Part shown: piece after piece, positions 16,471-25,852 of the stretch
How the letters are laid out: each line of letters opens with the position of its first letter
Position numbering within the stretch: the first letter of the stretch is position 1
Source: Mycobacterium sp.
GTDB lineage: Bacteria > Actinomycetota > Actinomycetes > Mycobacteriales > Mycobacteriaceae
DNA length: 64,000 bases
NCBI GenBank assembly: GCA_020438865.1
Contig: JAGQTU010000002.1
Location: 1 to 64,000, forward strand
Direction: 5' to 3'
Translations under genes and position numbers: made by a program
The notes under the pieces: model-generated
What the model was told of the DNA's origin: nothing
What the model saw: only the letters and a program-made list of their open reading frames with translations
Databases searched by the model: none

Positions 16471-17544
16471 GTGACAACGGCGCATGACCCGACACCGGCG
16501 CTGCCCGTGTTCGCCGATGTCGACACCGGCGTCGACGATGCGATGGCGCTGGTGTACCTGCTCGCCAGCGCCGACGCCGATCTGGTCGGGATCGCCTCCA
16601 CGGGCGGCAATGTCGACGTCGATCAGGTCTGCCGCAACAACCTCGGGCTGCTGCAGTTGTGCGGCGCCACCGACATCCCGGTGTCCCGGGGAGCCGATCA
16701 GCCGCTGAGCGCCGCGATGCGCACGGCCGAGGACACCCACGGCCCCGCGGGTCTCGGGTACGCCGAGCTACCGCGACACGACCGCGAACCGACGTCGTAC
16801 GACTCCGCCGAGGCCTGGGTGCGCGCCGCCCATGCCCACCCCGGGGAGCTGATCGGCCTGGTGACCGGTCCGCTGACCAACCTCGCCCTGGCGCTGCGCG
16901 CCGAGCCGACGCTGCCGTCGCTGCTGCGCCGCCTGGTCATCATGGGCGGATCGTTCGACTACCGCGGCAACACCACACCGGTGGCCGAGTGGAACATCAG
17001 CGTCGACCCGGAGGCCGCCGCCGAGGTGTTCACCGCCTGGGGGCGGGCCGCGGATGCGAAACAGATTGCGGTGCAGGATGTTCCGATCGTGTGCGGGCTG
17101 AACCTCACGGAGAACATCGCGCTGACGCCGGCCATTCTGCACCGGCTGGGAATCGCGGCGGAATGCTCGACGATGGCGATGAGCGTGCTCGACGCCAGGG
17201 GGACCCGCTCGGTGGCCGACAACCCGCTGATCCGGGCGCTCGAAGATGCGATGCGGTTCTACTTCGAGTTCCACTTCGATCAGGGTGAGGGCTTCCTGGC
17301 CCACCTGCACGACCCGTTGGCCGCGGCCGTCGCGCTGGACCCCGCCCTCATCGAAACCCGGCCCACCACGGTCGACGTCGAACTGACCGGAACCCTGACC
17401 CGGGGGATGACCATCGCCGACTGGAGCCGCCGCTGGGGCCGCGCGCCAAACGCACAGGTCGGTGTGCAGGTCGATCCGTCGGCGTTCTTCGAGCGGTTCA
17501 TCTCGCGGGTGGGCCCGTTCGCCCGGGGCCTGGCTCACTCGTAG
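16471..17544 (+). CDS. iunH: inosine-uridine preferring nucleoside hydrolase (Rv3393-like)
   Basis: A 357-residue nucleoside N-ribohydrolase that splits purine or pyrimidine ribonucleosides to base and ribose for salvage. The calcium-binding signature DVDTGVDDAMALVYLL sits at the N-terminus; VTGPLTNLALAL, RRLVIMGGSF and AEWNISVDPEAA are the next conserved blocks; HDPLAAAVALDP near 285 contains the catalytic His-Asp. Length is somewhat longer than the M. tuberculosis relative (about 308). The GTG at 16471 has TATCGT seven bases upstream. The 3' end overlaps imuB, which is convergent, by ten bases, so transcription of each could affect the other. Confidence 0.9.
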   Translation: MTTAHDPTPALPVFADVDTGVDDAMALVYLLASADADLVGIASTGGNVDVDQVCRNNLGLLQLCGATDIPVSRGADQPLSAAMRTAEDTHGPAGLGYAELPRHDREPTSYDSAEAWVRAAHAHPGELIGLVTGPLTNLALALRAEPTLPSLLRRLVIMGGSFDYRGNTTPVAEWNISVDPEAAAEVFTAWGRAADAKQIAVQDVPIVCGLNLTENIALTPAILHRLGIAAECSTMAMSVLDARGTRSVADNPLIRALEDAMRFYFEFHFDQGEGFLAHLHDPLAAAVALDPALIETRPTTVDVELTGTLTRGMTIADWSRRWGRAPNAQVGVQVDPSAFFERFISRVGPFARGLAHS

Positions 17545-19229
17545 ACCCCCTCCAGGTACCAGCGCCGCTGCCGGTAGCACAGCAGCAGCGCCGCGCCTGG
17601 TTCGTGGGCGCCGGAGTCCACCACCACCTGGGCACGCGCAGTCCGGCCGGCCCTGGACTGCTCGGCCTGGTCCCACCAGCGTTCGTCGACCGGCCACGGC
17701 CCGGCCCACCAACTCAGCCCGCCCCGATAGTGGTGTCCGGTCGCGTCCAACCGGGCCGGCTCGGCGCTGAACATCCCGCGGGCCGTCACGCGCACCGGGT
17801 TGCCTTGGGCGTCAAGCAGTTCCACCGGATCGTCGAGGACTACTGCGGGCGCCGGCTCCGGCAGGCGACCCGGCCAGGGCTGGCCGGGATCGGCCCGCGG
17901 CACCAGTTCGTCACCGAGCGGGGTCAGGGTGACGCGCTCGGCCGGACCGCGGCCGCCGGACAGGACCGGCAGCTGCACGGCCTCCTGACCCAACAGGCCC
18001 TGTACCCGCACCAGCGCCCGGCGGGCCCGCAGCCGGTCATCCTCGCCGTCGCCACCCCACAGCGACAGTTGAAGGGCCTCGGCGGAGACGATTTCCACCG
18101 GCTGCAGGCGCAGCATCGTCACCGGGGCGCTCGGCCGGTCGGAGGGCCGGGATCCATCCCCGAGTCGCTCCGCTCCTGCCCGCCGGGAGCCATCCCCGAG
18201 TCGCTCCGCTCCTGCCCGCCGGGATCCATCCCCGAGTCGCTCCGCTCCTGCCCGCCGGCGCGTACTCAGCCAGCCGTCGAGTTGCCAGCGCACCCGGTCG
18301 GCGGTGGCGTCCTCGGTCAACGGTTCGGCGCAGCGCCAGACCCGGGTCAGCTCACCGCCGTTGGCGGTGACGGCGTGGATGGCCAGCCGGGTGCATCCCA
18401 CCCCGGCGGCCTGCAGGCTGCGGTGCAGTTCGCCGGCCAGCGTGCGACCGGCGAACGCGGCCGCATCGACTCGGTCGATCGGCGGGTCGCAGTGCAGCAC
18501 GGCATCGAGTTCCGGGGGCAGGTCACGCCCGGACGGTCCGCGGACCGGTTCGCCGCTGGCGAAGCGGTGCGCGACCACCGCGTCGGCGCCGAAGCGGGAG
18601 GCCACATCCGTCCGCGACAGCGCGGCGAACTGGCCGAGATTGCGAATTCCCATGCGCCACAACAGATCAGTCAGCTCCCCGCGACCCGAACCGGACAGGC
18701 TCGGCTCGGTGGCCAGCTGCCGGATCGACAGTGCCGCCAGGAACACCGCGTCCTGGCGGGGTGGCACCACCCGGCCGGCGCGGGCGGCGAAGACGGCGGT
18801 CGGAAGCTGGTCGGCGATGCCCACCTGGCATTCGGCGCCGGCCGCGGCCACCGCGTCGACCAACCGCTCGGCGGCGGCGTCCTCGGACCCGAAGTAGCGG
18901 GCCGCACCGCGGACCGGCAGCACCAGCAGCCCCGGCCGAAGCACCTCGGCACGGGGCACCACATCGTCGACCGCCGCGATGACCCCCTCGAAGAAGCGGG
19001 CATCGCGGGCCGGGTCGGCCGTCGCGACATGCAACTGCGGGCAGCGGGCCTGGGCCTCGCGGCGGCGCAGGCCCCGGCGCACCCCGGCGGCGCGCGCCGC
19101 GGCCGAGCAGGCGATCACCCGGTTGGCCAGGGTGACCGCGACCGGAGCCGGGTGCGCCAGTCCCGCGGCCGTCGCGGCGGCGACCGCCGGCCAGTCCATG
19201 CACCAGATGGCCAGCACCCGGCCGCTCAT
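17535..19229 (-). CDS. imuB: ImuB Y-family polymerase-like SOS mutasome protein
   Basis: A 564-residue protein related to Y-family polymerases but lacking their catalytic acidic residues; it links DnaE2 to the beta clamp. Visible: N-terminal LAIWCMDWPAVAAA and LANRVIACSAAARAAGVRRGLRRREAQARCP (polymerase-like), WRMGIRNLGQFAALSRTDVASRFG (helix-hairpin), and a clamp-binding motif QLSLWG at residues 387-392. Residues 325-360 are three identical 12-residue units (RRAGAERLGDGS), an insertion that accounts for most of the extra length over M. tuberculosis ImuB (527). The ATG at 19229 is one base from the imuA' stop, so the two form an SOS-regulated operon. The 3' end overlaps iunH. Confidence 0.93.
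   Translation of the reverse strand: MSGRVLAIWCMDWPAVAAATAAGLAHPAPVAVTLANRVIACSAAARAAGVRRGLRRREAQARCPQLHVATADPARDARFFEGVIAAVDDVVPRAEVLRPGLLVLPVRGAARYFGSEDAAAERLVDAVAAAGAECQVGIADQLPTAVFAARAGRVVPPRQDAVFLAALSIRQLATEPSLSGSGRGELTDLLWRMGIRNLGQFAALSRTDVASRFGADAVVAHRFASGEPVRGPSGRDLPPELDAVLHCDPPIDRVDAAAFAGRTLAGELHRSLQAAGVGCTRLAIHAVTANGGELTRVWRCAEPLTEDATADRVRWQLDGWLSTRRRAGAERLGDGSRRAGAERLGDGSRRAGAERLGDGSRPSDRPSAPVTMLRLQPVEIVSAEALQLSLWGGDGEDDRLRARRALVRVQGLLGQEAVQLPVLSGGRGPAERVTLTPLGDELVPRADPGQPWPGRLPEPAPAVVLDDPVELLDAQGNPVRVTARGMFSAEPARLDATGHHYRGGLSWWAGPWPVDERWWDQAEQSRAGRTARAQVVVDSGAHEPGAALLLCYRQRRWYLEGVYE
18150..18257. repeat. three tandem 36-bp units inside imuB
   Basis: Units at 18150-18185, 18186-18221 and 18222-18257 are identical except for one base in the middle copy (G for T at unit position 4). 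Thirty-six bases keep the imuB frame and give 12 residues per copy. Confidence 0.95.
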
Positions 19230-19230
19230 C

Positions 19231-19914
19231 TCAGCCGGCCCGCCCCACCGCGCGTCCTCGCGCCCGGACCGACAGCCGTACCCGGTTGATGCGCCCGCAG
19301 CCCGCCACCGGGGCGCCCCCGGAAACGCCGGTCATCTCATAGCCGTGCACCCGGGCGTCGAGCCGGATCGAGGCCCCCTGCCACTCGCCCCGCGCGACCA
19401 GCAGGGTGCAGCCCTTCTGCCGGGCGCGGGCCACCACCGCGCGCGCCCGGGTGGCCGACACCGCACGACCGGCCAGGCCGAGCACCACCAGATCCATCCC
19501 GTCCATCAGCACCGCGGCCACCTCGACCGGGTCGGTGCCGGGATCCGGGATCACCGCCAGCCGGCTGAGGTCGGCGCCCATCTCCGCGGCGGCCAGCAGC
19601 CCGAAATCCGGCAGCCCCACGATGGCCACGTGCCCACCGGCGGCCGTCACCGCGGCGGCCATGCTCACCGGCAGCGACCGGGCCCCGGAGAGCACTGCCA
19701 CCACCCCCCGCGGCAACCCGGCGGGGAGCGGTCCGGCCAGCGACTCCGGCACCGGCAGCAAAGATTCGGCCATCGGCAGTACCTCGACGGCACGCTCCGC
19801 GACATGTCTGCCGGCGCCCACCTTCCCGGAGACCGCCGCCATCTGGCGACGGAGCTGTTCTAGCTGCTCAGCACGGTCGAGTTGCCGGGCCTCCATGGCG
19901 ATTGCCGCCGTCAT
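19231..19914 (-). CDS. imuA': ImuA' SOS mutasome accessory protein
   Basis: A 227-residue RecA-like protein (Rv3395c type) required with ImuB and DnaE2 for induced mutagenesis. The RecA-fold parts are recognisable: [59 protein letters not shown] and [33 protein letters not shown], but no proper Walker A GxxxxGK(T/S) motif is present (the loop reads SGARSLP). The ATG at 19912-19914 has GGAGG with six-base spacing; the longer frame to 20001 runs through the LexA box and is rejected. The LexA box at 19950-19965 controls the operon imuA'-imuB. Confidence 0.9.
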   Translation of the reverse strand: MTAAIAMEARQLDRAEQLEQLRRQMAAVSGKVGAGRHVAERAVEVLPMAESLLPVPESLAGPLPAGLPRGVVAVLSGARSLPVSMAAAVTAAGGHVAIVGLPDFGLLAAAEMGADLSRLAVIPDPGTDPVEVAAVLMDGMDLVVLGLAGRAVSATRARAVVARARQKGCTLLVARGEWQGASIRLDARVHGYEMTGVSGGAPVAGCGRINRVRLSVRARGRAVGRAG

Positions 19915-19942
19915 CGCGCACCTCCGGAAGCGATCGACGTTC

Positions 19943-19948
19943 ACTGTG
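19943..19948 (-). promoter_or_regulatory. probable -10 hexamer CACAGT of imuA'-imuB
   Basis: CACAGT lies one base from the LexA box on the minus strand, the same relative position as TAAGAT at dnaE2. Transcription would begin about 22 bases before the imuA' start codon, leaving room for the GGAGG ribosome binding site. Confidence 0.4.
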
Positions 19949-19949
19949 T

Positions 19950-19965
19950 TCGAATATATGTTCGA
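19950..19965. promoter_or_regulatory. LexA (SOS) box of imuA'-imuB
   Basis: TCGAATATATGTTCGA, identical to the dnaE2 box including one more matching base on each side. It is 35 bases upstream of imuA' and 130 bases upstream of the divergent aldolase gene. Confidence 0.93.
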
Positions 19966-20095
19966 TAGCGTGAGTAAACACCCACCCCCCGACAGCGTCA
20001 AGAGACCAGCGAGGGTCGTGACGGGTGATGCGGGAGTGACGGTCGGATCCGTCCCACCGCCACCGGAGCGGCCGGGCCGCTGGCACTATTCACCT

Positions 20096-20986
20096 ATGGG
20101 CATCAACACCGAGCAGGCCGACAAGATCGCCACCGGGACCGGCTTCGTGGCCGCCCTCGACCAGAGCGGCGGCAGCACCCCCAAGGCGCTCAAGCTGTAC
20201 GGCATCGCCGAGGACGCCTACTCCGGCGACGAGCAGATGTTCGATCTGGTGCATCAGATGCGCACCCGGATCATCACCAGCCCGAGCTTCGACGGCGACC
20301 GGATCCTCGCCGCGATCCTGTTCGAGGACACCATGGACCGCGACATCGAGGGCCGGGCGACCGCGGAGTACCTCTGGGACGTCAAGAAGGTGGTGCCGAT
20401 CCTCAAGGTGGACAAGGGCCTGGCCGCTGAGCAGGACGGCGCCCAGGTGATGAAGCCCATCGCCGGCCTGGATCAGCTGTTGGCCCGCGCGGTGGACAAC
20501 GGCATCTTCGGCACCAAGATGCGCTCGGTCATCAAGCTGCCCGGTGCCGGGCTCGACGCGGTGGTCGCCCAGCAGTTCGAGGTCGCCCGCCAGATCCTCG
20601 CCGCCGGCCTGGTCCCCATCATCGAGCCGGAGGTCGACATCCACAGCCCCCGCAAGGGCGAGGCCGAAGACCAGCTCAAGGCCGCGATCATCACCCATCT
20701 CGGCGCGCTCGGCGACGGCCGGCAAGTGATGCTCAAGCTGACGCTGCCCGACACCGACGACCTCTACCGCGACCTCGTCGACGACCCCAGGGTGATGCGG
20801 GTGCTCGCACTCTCCGGCGGCTACACCCGCGCCGAGGCCTGTGAGCGGCTGGCCCGCAACCACGGGGTCATCGCCAGCTTCTCCCGCGCGCTGACCGAGG
20901 GCCTCACCGCCCAGCAGAGCGATGCCGAGTTCGACAAGACCCTGGACTCGGCGATCGCCGAAATCGCCGCCGCCTCAAGAACTTAG
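20096..20986 (+). CDS. fda: class I fructose-bisphosphate aldolase
   Basis: A 296-residue Schiff-base aldolase splitting fructose 1,6-bisphosphate into dihydroxyacetone phosphate and glyceraldehyde 3-phosphate. It closely resembles the staphylococcal class I enzyme: GFVAALDQSGGSTPKALKLYGI, MRTRIITSPSFDGDRILAAILFEDTMDR, VPILKVDKGL, GTKMRSVI, LVPIIEPEVDI, QVMLKLTLPDTDDLY (with a lysine in the position expected for the Schiff base) and LALSGGYTRAEACERLARN. ATG 20096 is the family start; the frame extends further upstream without a good start. Mycobacteria usually also have a class II enzyme elsewhere. The gene is divergent from imuA' and convergent with guaA, with a palindromic element between. 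Confidence 0.9.
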   Translation: MGINTEQADKIATGTGFVAALDQSGGSTPKALKLYGIAEDAYSGDEQMFDLVHQMRTRIITSPSFDGDRILAAILFEDTMDRDIEGRATAEYLWDVKKVVPILKVDKGLAAEQDGAQVMKPIAGLDQLLARAVDNGIFGTKMRSVIKLPGAGLDAVVAQQFEVARQILAAGLVPIIEPEVDIHSPRKGEAEDQLKAAIITHLGALGDGRQVMLKLTLPDTDDLYRDLVDDPRVMRVLALSGGYTRAEACERLARNHGVIASFSRALTEGLTAQQSDAEFDKTLDSAIAEIAAASRT

Positions 20987-20994
20987 CAGCGCGC

Positions 20995-21054
20995 GTTGAC
21001 ATGGCACTGAGGGCGAGGTTTCGGGCCGGGGATCGCTCTCAGCGCCATGTCAAC
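20995..21054. repeat. 60-bp intergenic palindrome between fda and guaA
   Basis: Arms 20995-21011 and 21038-21054 (GTTGACATGGC-A-CTGAG and its inverted copy) pair over 17 bp with one mismatch, enclosing 26 bases. Placed between convergent genes, it can serve as a two-way terminator, though without T-runs. Confidence 0.75.
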
Positions 21055-21061
21055 GGAGGTG

Positions 21062-22633
<1,572 letters not shown>

Positions 22634-22639
22634 CGACTC

Positions 22640-22645
22640 AGTCTA
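22640..22645 (-). promoter_or_regulatory. -10 hexamer TAGACT of guaA (leaderless)
   Basis: On the minus strand TAGACT is followed by six bases and the GTG start codon of guaA. Confidence 0.55.
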
Positions 22646-22700
22646 GTGGGGGCCGACCCACGCCGGATCGCGACGCATGTTCTGCGCCGAGAACGGGAAT

Positions 22701-22736
22701 GACCTCCTCCAGATTTGCTTCAACCTCGAGGAGGTC
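22701..22736 (+). promoter_or_regulatory. hairpin burying the ribosome binding site of the HAD gene
   Basis: GACCTCCTC (22701-22709) is perfectly complementary to GAGGAGGTC (22728-22736), with an 18-base loop. The second arm contains the GAGGAGG ribosome binding site five bases before the GTG at 22740. If transcribed, this would hold the site in a 9-bp stem. Confidence 0.6.
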
Positions 22737-22739
22737 GGC

Positions 22740-23483
22740 GTGCTGGGTCTGCCCGACGCGGTGCACGCCTGCCTGTTCGACCTCGACGGCGTGCTGACCG
22801 ACACGGCCAGCGTGCACACCAGGGCGTGGAAGGCGATGTTCGACGCCTACCTCCGGGATCGGGCCGGGACCACCGGGACGGCGTTCGTTCCGTTCGACGC
22901 CGCGGCCGACTACCAGAAGTACGTCGACGGCAAGAAGCGCGCGGACGGGGTGCGGTCGTTCCTGGCCAGCCGCGGCATCGAACTTCCCGACGGCACCCCT
23001 GCCGACTCCCCCGACACCGAGACCGTCAACGGGCTGGGGAACCGCAAGAACGAGCTGTTCCAGAAAATCCTGCACGACGACGGCGTCGAGGTGTTCGAGG
23101 GCTCCCGGCGCTACCTTCAGGCGGTGCACGGGGCGGGTCTGCCCGCCGCGGTGGTGTCGTCGAGCGCGAACACCCGTCAGGTGCTCGAGATCACCGGCCT
23201 GGACCGGTTCGTACAGCATCGGGTCGACGGCGTCACTTTGCGCGACGAGCGGATCGCGGGCAAGCCCGCACCGGACTCCTTTCTGCGCGGCGCCGAACTG
23301 CTCGGTGTGCCGCCCGCGCGGGCGGCGGTGTTCGAGGACGCCCTGGCCGGTGTGCAGGCCGGCCGCAACGGGCGGTTCGGCTTGGTCGTCGGCGTGGACC
23401 GGGTCGGATGCGCAGAAGCGTTGCGGCACAACGGCGCCGACATCGTCGTCACCGACCTGGCCGAACTGCTGGAGTCCGGGTGA
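22740..23483 (+). CDS. HAD hydrolase, beta-phosphoglucomutase type (Rv3400-like)
   Basis: A 247-residue HAD-superfamily phosphoglucomutase expected to convert beta-glucose 1-phosphate to glucose 6-phosphate. Motif I is [16 protein letters not shown] (nucleophile and acid/base Asp), followed by the cap domain with [15 protein letters not shown], then [14 protein letters not shown] (motif II Ser), [15 protein letters not shown] (motif III Lys) and [17 protein letters not shown] (motif IV). GTG 22740 is chosen because GAGGAGG lies five bases upstream; an ATG at 22677 would add 21 residues. The GH65 gene overlaps the stop by four bases, so product of the phosphorylase can pass to this mutase. Function is inferred from that pairing. 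Confidence 0.88.
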   Translation: MLGLPDAVHACLFDLDGVLTDTASVHTRAWKAMFDAYLRDRAGTTGTAFVPFDAAADYQKYVDGKKRADGVRSFLASRGIELPDGTPADSPDTETVNGLGNRKNELFQKILHDDGVEVFEGSRRYLQAVHGAGLPAAVVSSSANTRQVLEITGLDRFVQHRVDGVTLRDERIAGKPAPDSFLRGAELLGVPPARAAVFEDALAGVQAGRNGRFGLVVGVDRVGCAEALRHNGADIVVTDLAELLESG

Positions 23484-25852
23484 TCAGCGGCGACGGCTTT
23501 CCGGTCGAGCCCTGGCAGGTCCGCGAGACCGATCTCGAGCTGAGCCGGCTCGCGCAGACCGAATCGCTGTTCGCCCTGTCCAACGGCCACATCGGTCTGC
23601 GCGGCAATCTGGACGAAGGCGAACCGCACGGGATACCCGGCACCTATCTGAACTCGTTCTACGAGGTGCGGCCGCTGCCGTACGCCGAGGCGGGCTTCGG
23701 CTACCCGGAGGACGGTCAGACGATCGTCAACATCACCAACGGCAAGGTGATCCGGCTGCTCGTCGACGACGAGCCCTTCGACGTGCGCTACGGCGACCTG
23801 CTCGAGCACGAACGGGTCCTCGACCTGCGCGCCGGAACGCTGAACCGGCGGGCGAGGTGGCGCTCCCCGGCGGGCAAGCAGGTGGTGGTGACCTCGACGC
23901 GGTTGGTGTCGCTGACCCAGCGCAGCGTGGCGGCCATCGAGTACACCGTGGAGGCGGTCGACGAATTCGCGCTCATCACAGTGCAATCCGAGTTGGTGGC
24001 CAACGAAGACCTACCGGCCGACTCCCGGGACCCGCGGGTATCGGCGGTGCTGAGGAAGCCGCTCGAGCCGCTGCACCACGAGGTCACCGAGGAGGGTGCG
24101 CTGCTGTTGCACCGGACCAAGGTCAGCAAGCTGTCGGTGGCCGCGGCGATGGACCATCTCGTGGAGGTGCCCGGCCGCGTCGAGGTGGACACCATCGCCC
24201 GGGAGAACCTGGCCCGCACCACGGTGCTGTGCGGCCTGCGCCCCGGCCAGCGGCTGCGCATCGTCAAGTACCTCGCCTACGGTTGGTCCAGCCTGCGGTC
24301 GCGCCCAGCCCTGCAGGACCAGGTCGCGGGGGCGTTGGCCGGCGCCCGCTACACCGGCTGGGAGGGCCTGCTCGGTGCCCAGCGCGACTACCTCGACGAG
24401 TTCTGGGACTGCGCCGACGTCGAGGTGGAGGGTGATCCCGACAGCCAGCAGGCGGTGCGGTTCGGGCTGTTCCACGTTTTGCAGGCCAGCGCCCGCGCGG
24501 AGCGGCGGGCCATCGCCGGGAAGGGCCTGACCGGGCCCGGTTATGACGGCCACGCCTTCTGGGACACCGAGGGTTTCGTGCTTCCGGTGCTCACCTACAC
24601 CATGCCCGGCGCCGCCGCCGACGCCCTGCGCTGGCGTGCCTCGATCCTGGATCTGGCCCGCAAGCGGGCCGAGCAACTCGATCTGGCCGGCGCGGCGTTT
24701 CCGTGGCGCACCATCCATGGCGAGGAATGCTCGGCGTACTGGCCGGCCGGAACGGCCGCCTGGCACGTCAACGCCGACATCGCGATGGCGTTCGAGCGCT
24801 ACCGGACGGTGACCGGTGACAACTCGCTGGAAGCCGAGTGCGGACTGTCGGTGCTCGTCGAGACCGCGCGGCTGTGGATGTCGTTGGGCCATCACGACCG
24901 GCACGGGGTGTGGCATCTGGACGGGGTCACCGGGCCCGACGAGTACACCGCGGTGGCGCGCGACAACGTCTTCACCAACCTGATGGCCGCAGCCAACCTG
25001 CGCGCCGCGGCGAACACCTGCACCCGGCACGCCGAAGCCGCACACGCGATAGGGGTGACCACCGAGGAGACCGCCGCCTGGCGCGACGCCGCCGACAGCG
25101 CGAACATTCCGTACGACAAGGAACTTGGGGTGCACCCGCAGTGCGAGGGGTTCACCACTCTGCGGGAATGGGACTTCAATTCCAACGCCGTCTATCCGCT
25201 GTTGCTGCATGAGCCATACGTGCGCCTCTACCCCGCGCAGGTGGTCAAGCAGCCGGATCTGGTGCTGGCCATGCAGTGGGAGAGCCACGCATTCAACGCA
25301 CAGCAGAAGGCCCGCAACGTCGACTACTACGAGCGCCGGACCGTGCGCGACTCGTCGCTGTCGGCCTGCACGCAGGCCGTGATGTGCGCAGAGGTGGGTC
25401 ATCTCGAACTGGCCCACGCGTACACGAAGGAGGCCGCGATGGTCGACCTGCGCGACCTGCACACCAACACCCGCGACGGGCTGCACATGGCCTCGCTGGC
25501 CGGGGCGTGGACCGCGCTGGTGGGCGGGTTCGGTGGCCTGCGCGACGACGAGCACCTGCTGTCGCTGAATCCGCATCTGCCGGAGGGGATTTCGCGGCTC
25601 ACCTTCGGGCTGCGCTGGCGCAACTTCCGGTTGCGGGCCGTCGTCGACCACACCGAGGTGACCTACCTGTTGCGCGACGGGCCGGACGGCGAGCTCACCA
25701 TCCGGCACGCCGGGGACGATCTGACGCTGAGCACGCGCGAACCGACGACCGTCGCCATCAAGGCCTGCCCGCCGCTGCTGCCCGAGCCGCCCCAGCCGCC
25801 GGGCCGCGAACCGCAGTGGCGCGGCCGGCGGTTGTCAGCCCACCCCGATTAG
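23480..25852 (+). CDS. glycoside hydrolase family 65 disaccharide phosphorylase (Rv3401-like)
   Basis: A 790-residue GH65 protein, a cytosolic inverting phosphorylase acting on an alpha-glucoside such as trehalose, maltose or kojibiose and releasing beta-glucose 1-phosphate. Conserved blocks: [17 protein letters not shown] (N-terminal beta-sandwich), [52 protein letters not shown], the catalytic acid region [17 protein letters not shown] (Glu in GPDEY), and [16 protein letters not shown] (Lys-Gln pair of the substrate site). The start GTG overlaps the HAD stop as GTGA. Which disaccharide is used cannot be read from sequence. The stop shares bases with the choD stop on the other strand. Confidence 0.88.
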   Translation: MISGDGFPVEPWQVRETDLELSRLAQTESLFALSNGHIGLRGNLDEGEPHGIPGTYLNSFYEVRPLPYAEAGFGYPEDGQTIVNITNGKVIRLLVDDEPFDVRYGDLLEHERVLDLRAGTLNRRARWRSPAGKQVVVTSTRLVSLTQRSVAAIEYTVEAVDEFALITVQSELVANEDLPADSRDPRVSAVLRKPLEPLHHEVTEEGALLLHRTKVSKLSVAAAMDHLVEVPGRVEVDTIARENLARTTVLCGLRPGQRLRIVKYLAYGWSSLRSRPALQDQVAGALAGARYTGWEGLLGAQRDYLDEFWDCADVEVEGDPDSQQAVRFGLFHVLQASARAERRAIAGKGLTGPGYDGHAFWDTEGFVLPVLTYTMPGAAADALRWRASILDLARKRAEQLDLAGAAFPWRTIHGEECSAYWPAGTAAWHVNADIAMAFERYRTVTGDNSLEAECGLSVLVETARLWMSLGHHDRHGVWHLDGVTGPDEYTAVARDNVFTNLMAAANLRAAANTCTRHAEAAHAIGVTTEETAAWRDAADSANIPYDKELGVHPQCEGFTTLREWDFNSNAVYPLLLHEPYVRLYPAQVVKQPDLVLAMQWESHAFNAQQKARNVDYYERRTVRDSSLSACTQAVMCAEVGHLELAHAYTKEAAMVDLRDLHTNTRDGLHMASLAGAWTALVGGFGGLRDDEHLLSLNPHLPEGISRLTFGLRWRNFRLRAVVDHTEVTYLLRDGPDGELTIRHAGDDLTLSTREPTTVAIKACPPLLPEPPQPPGREPQWRGRRLSAHPD

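Noticed and set aside
18150-18257. Direct repeats that might be read as a CRISPR fragment
   Set aside because: The 36-bp units are directly contiguous with no spacers, are in frame within imuB, and no cas genes are near.
19950-20095. Control of the class I aldolase gene by the LexA box
   Set aside because: The box is 130 bases upstream and placed against the imuA' -10; nothing suggests that it overlaps the aldolase promoter.
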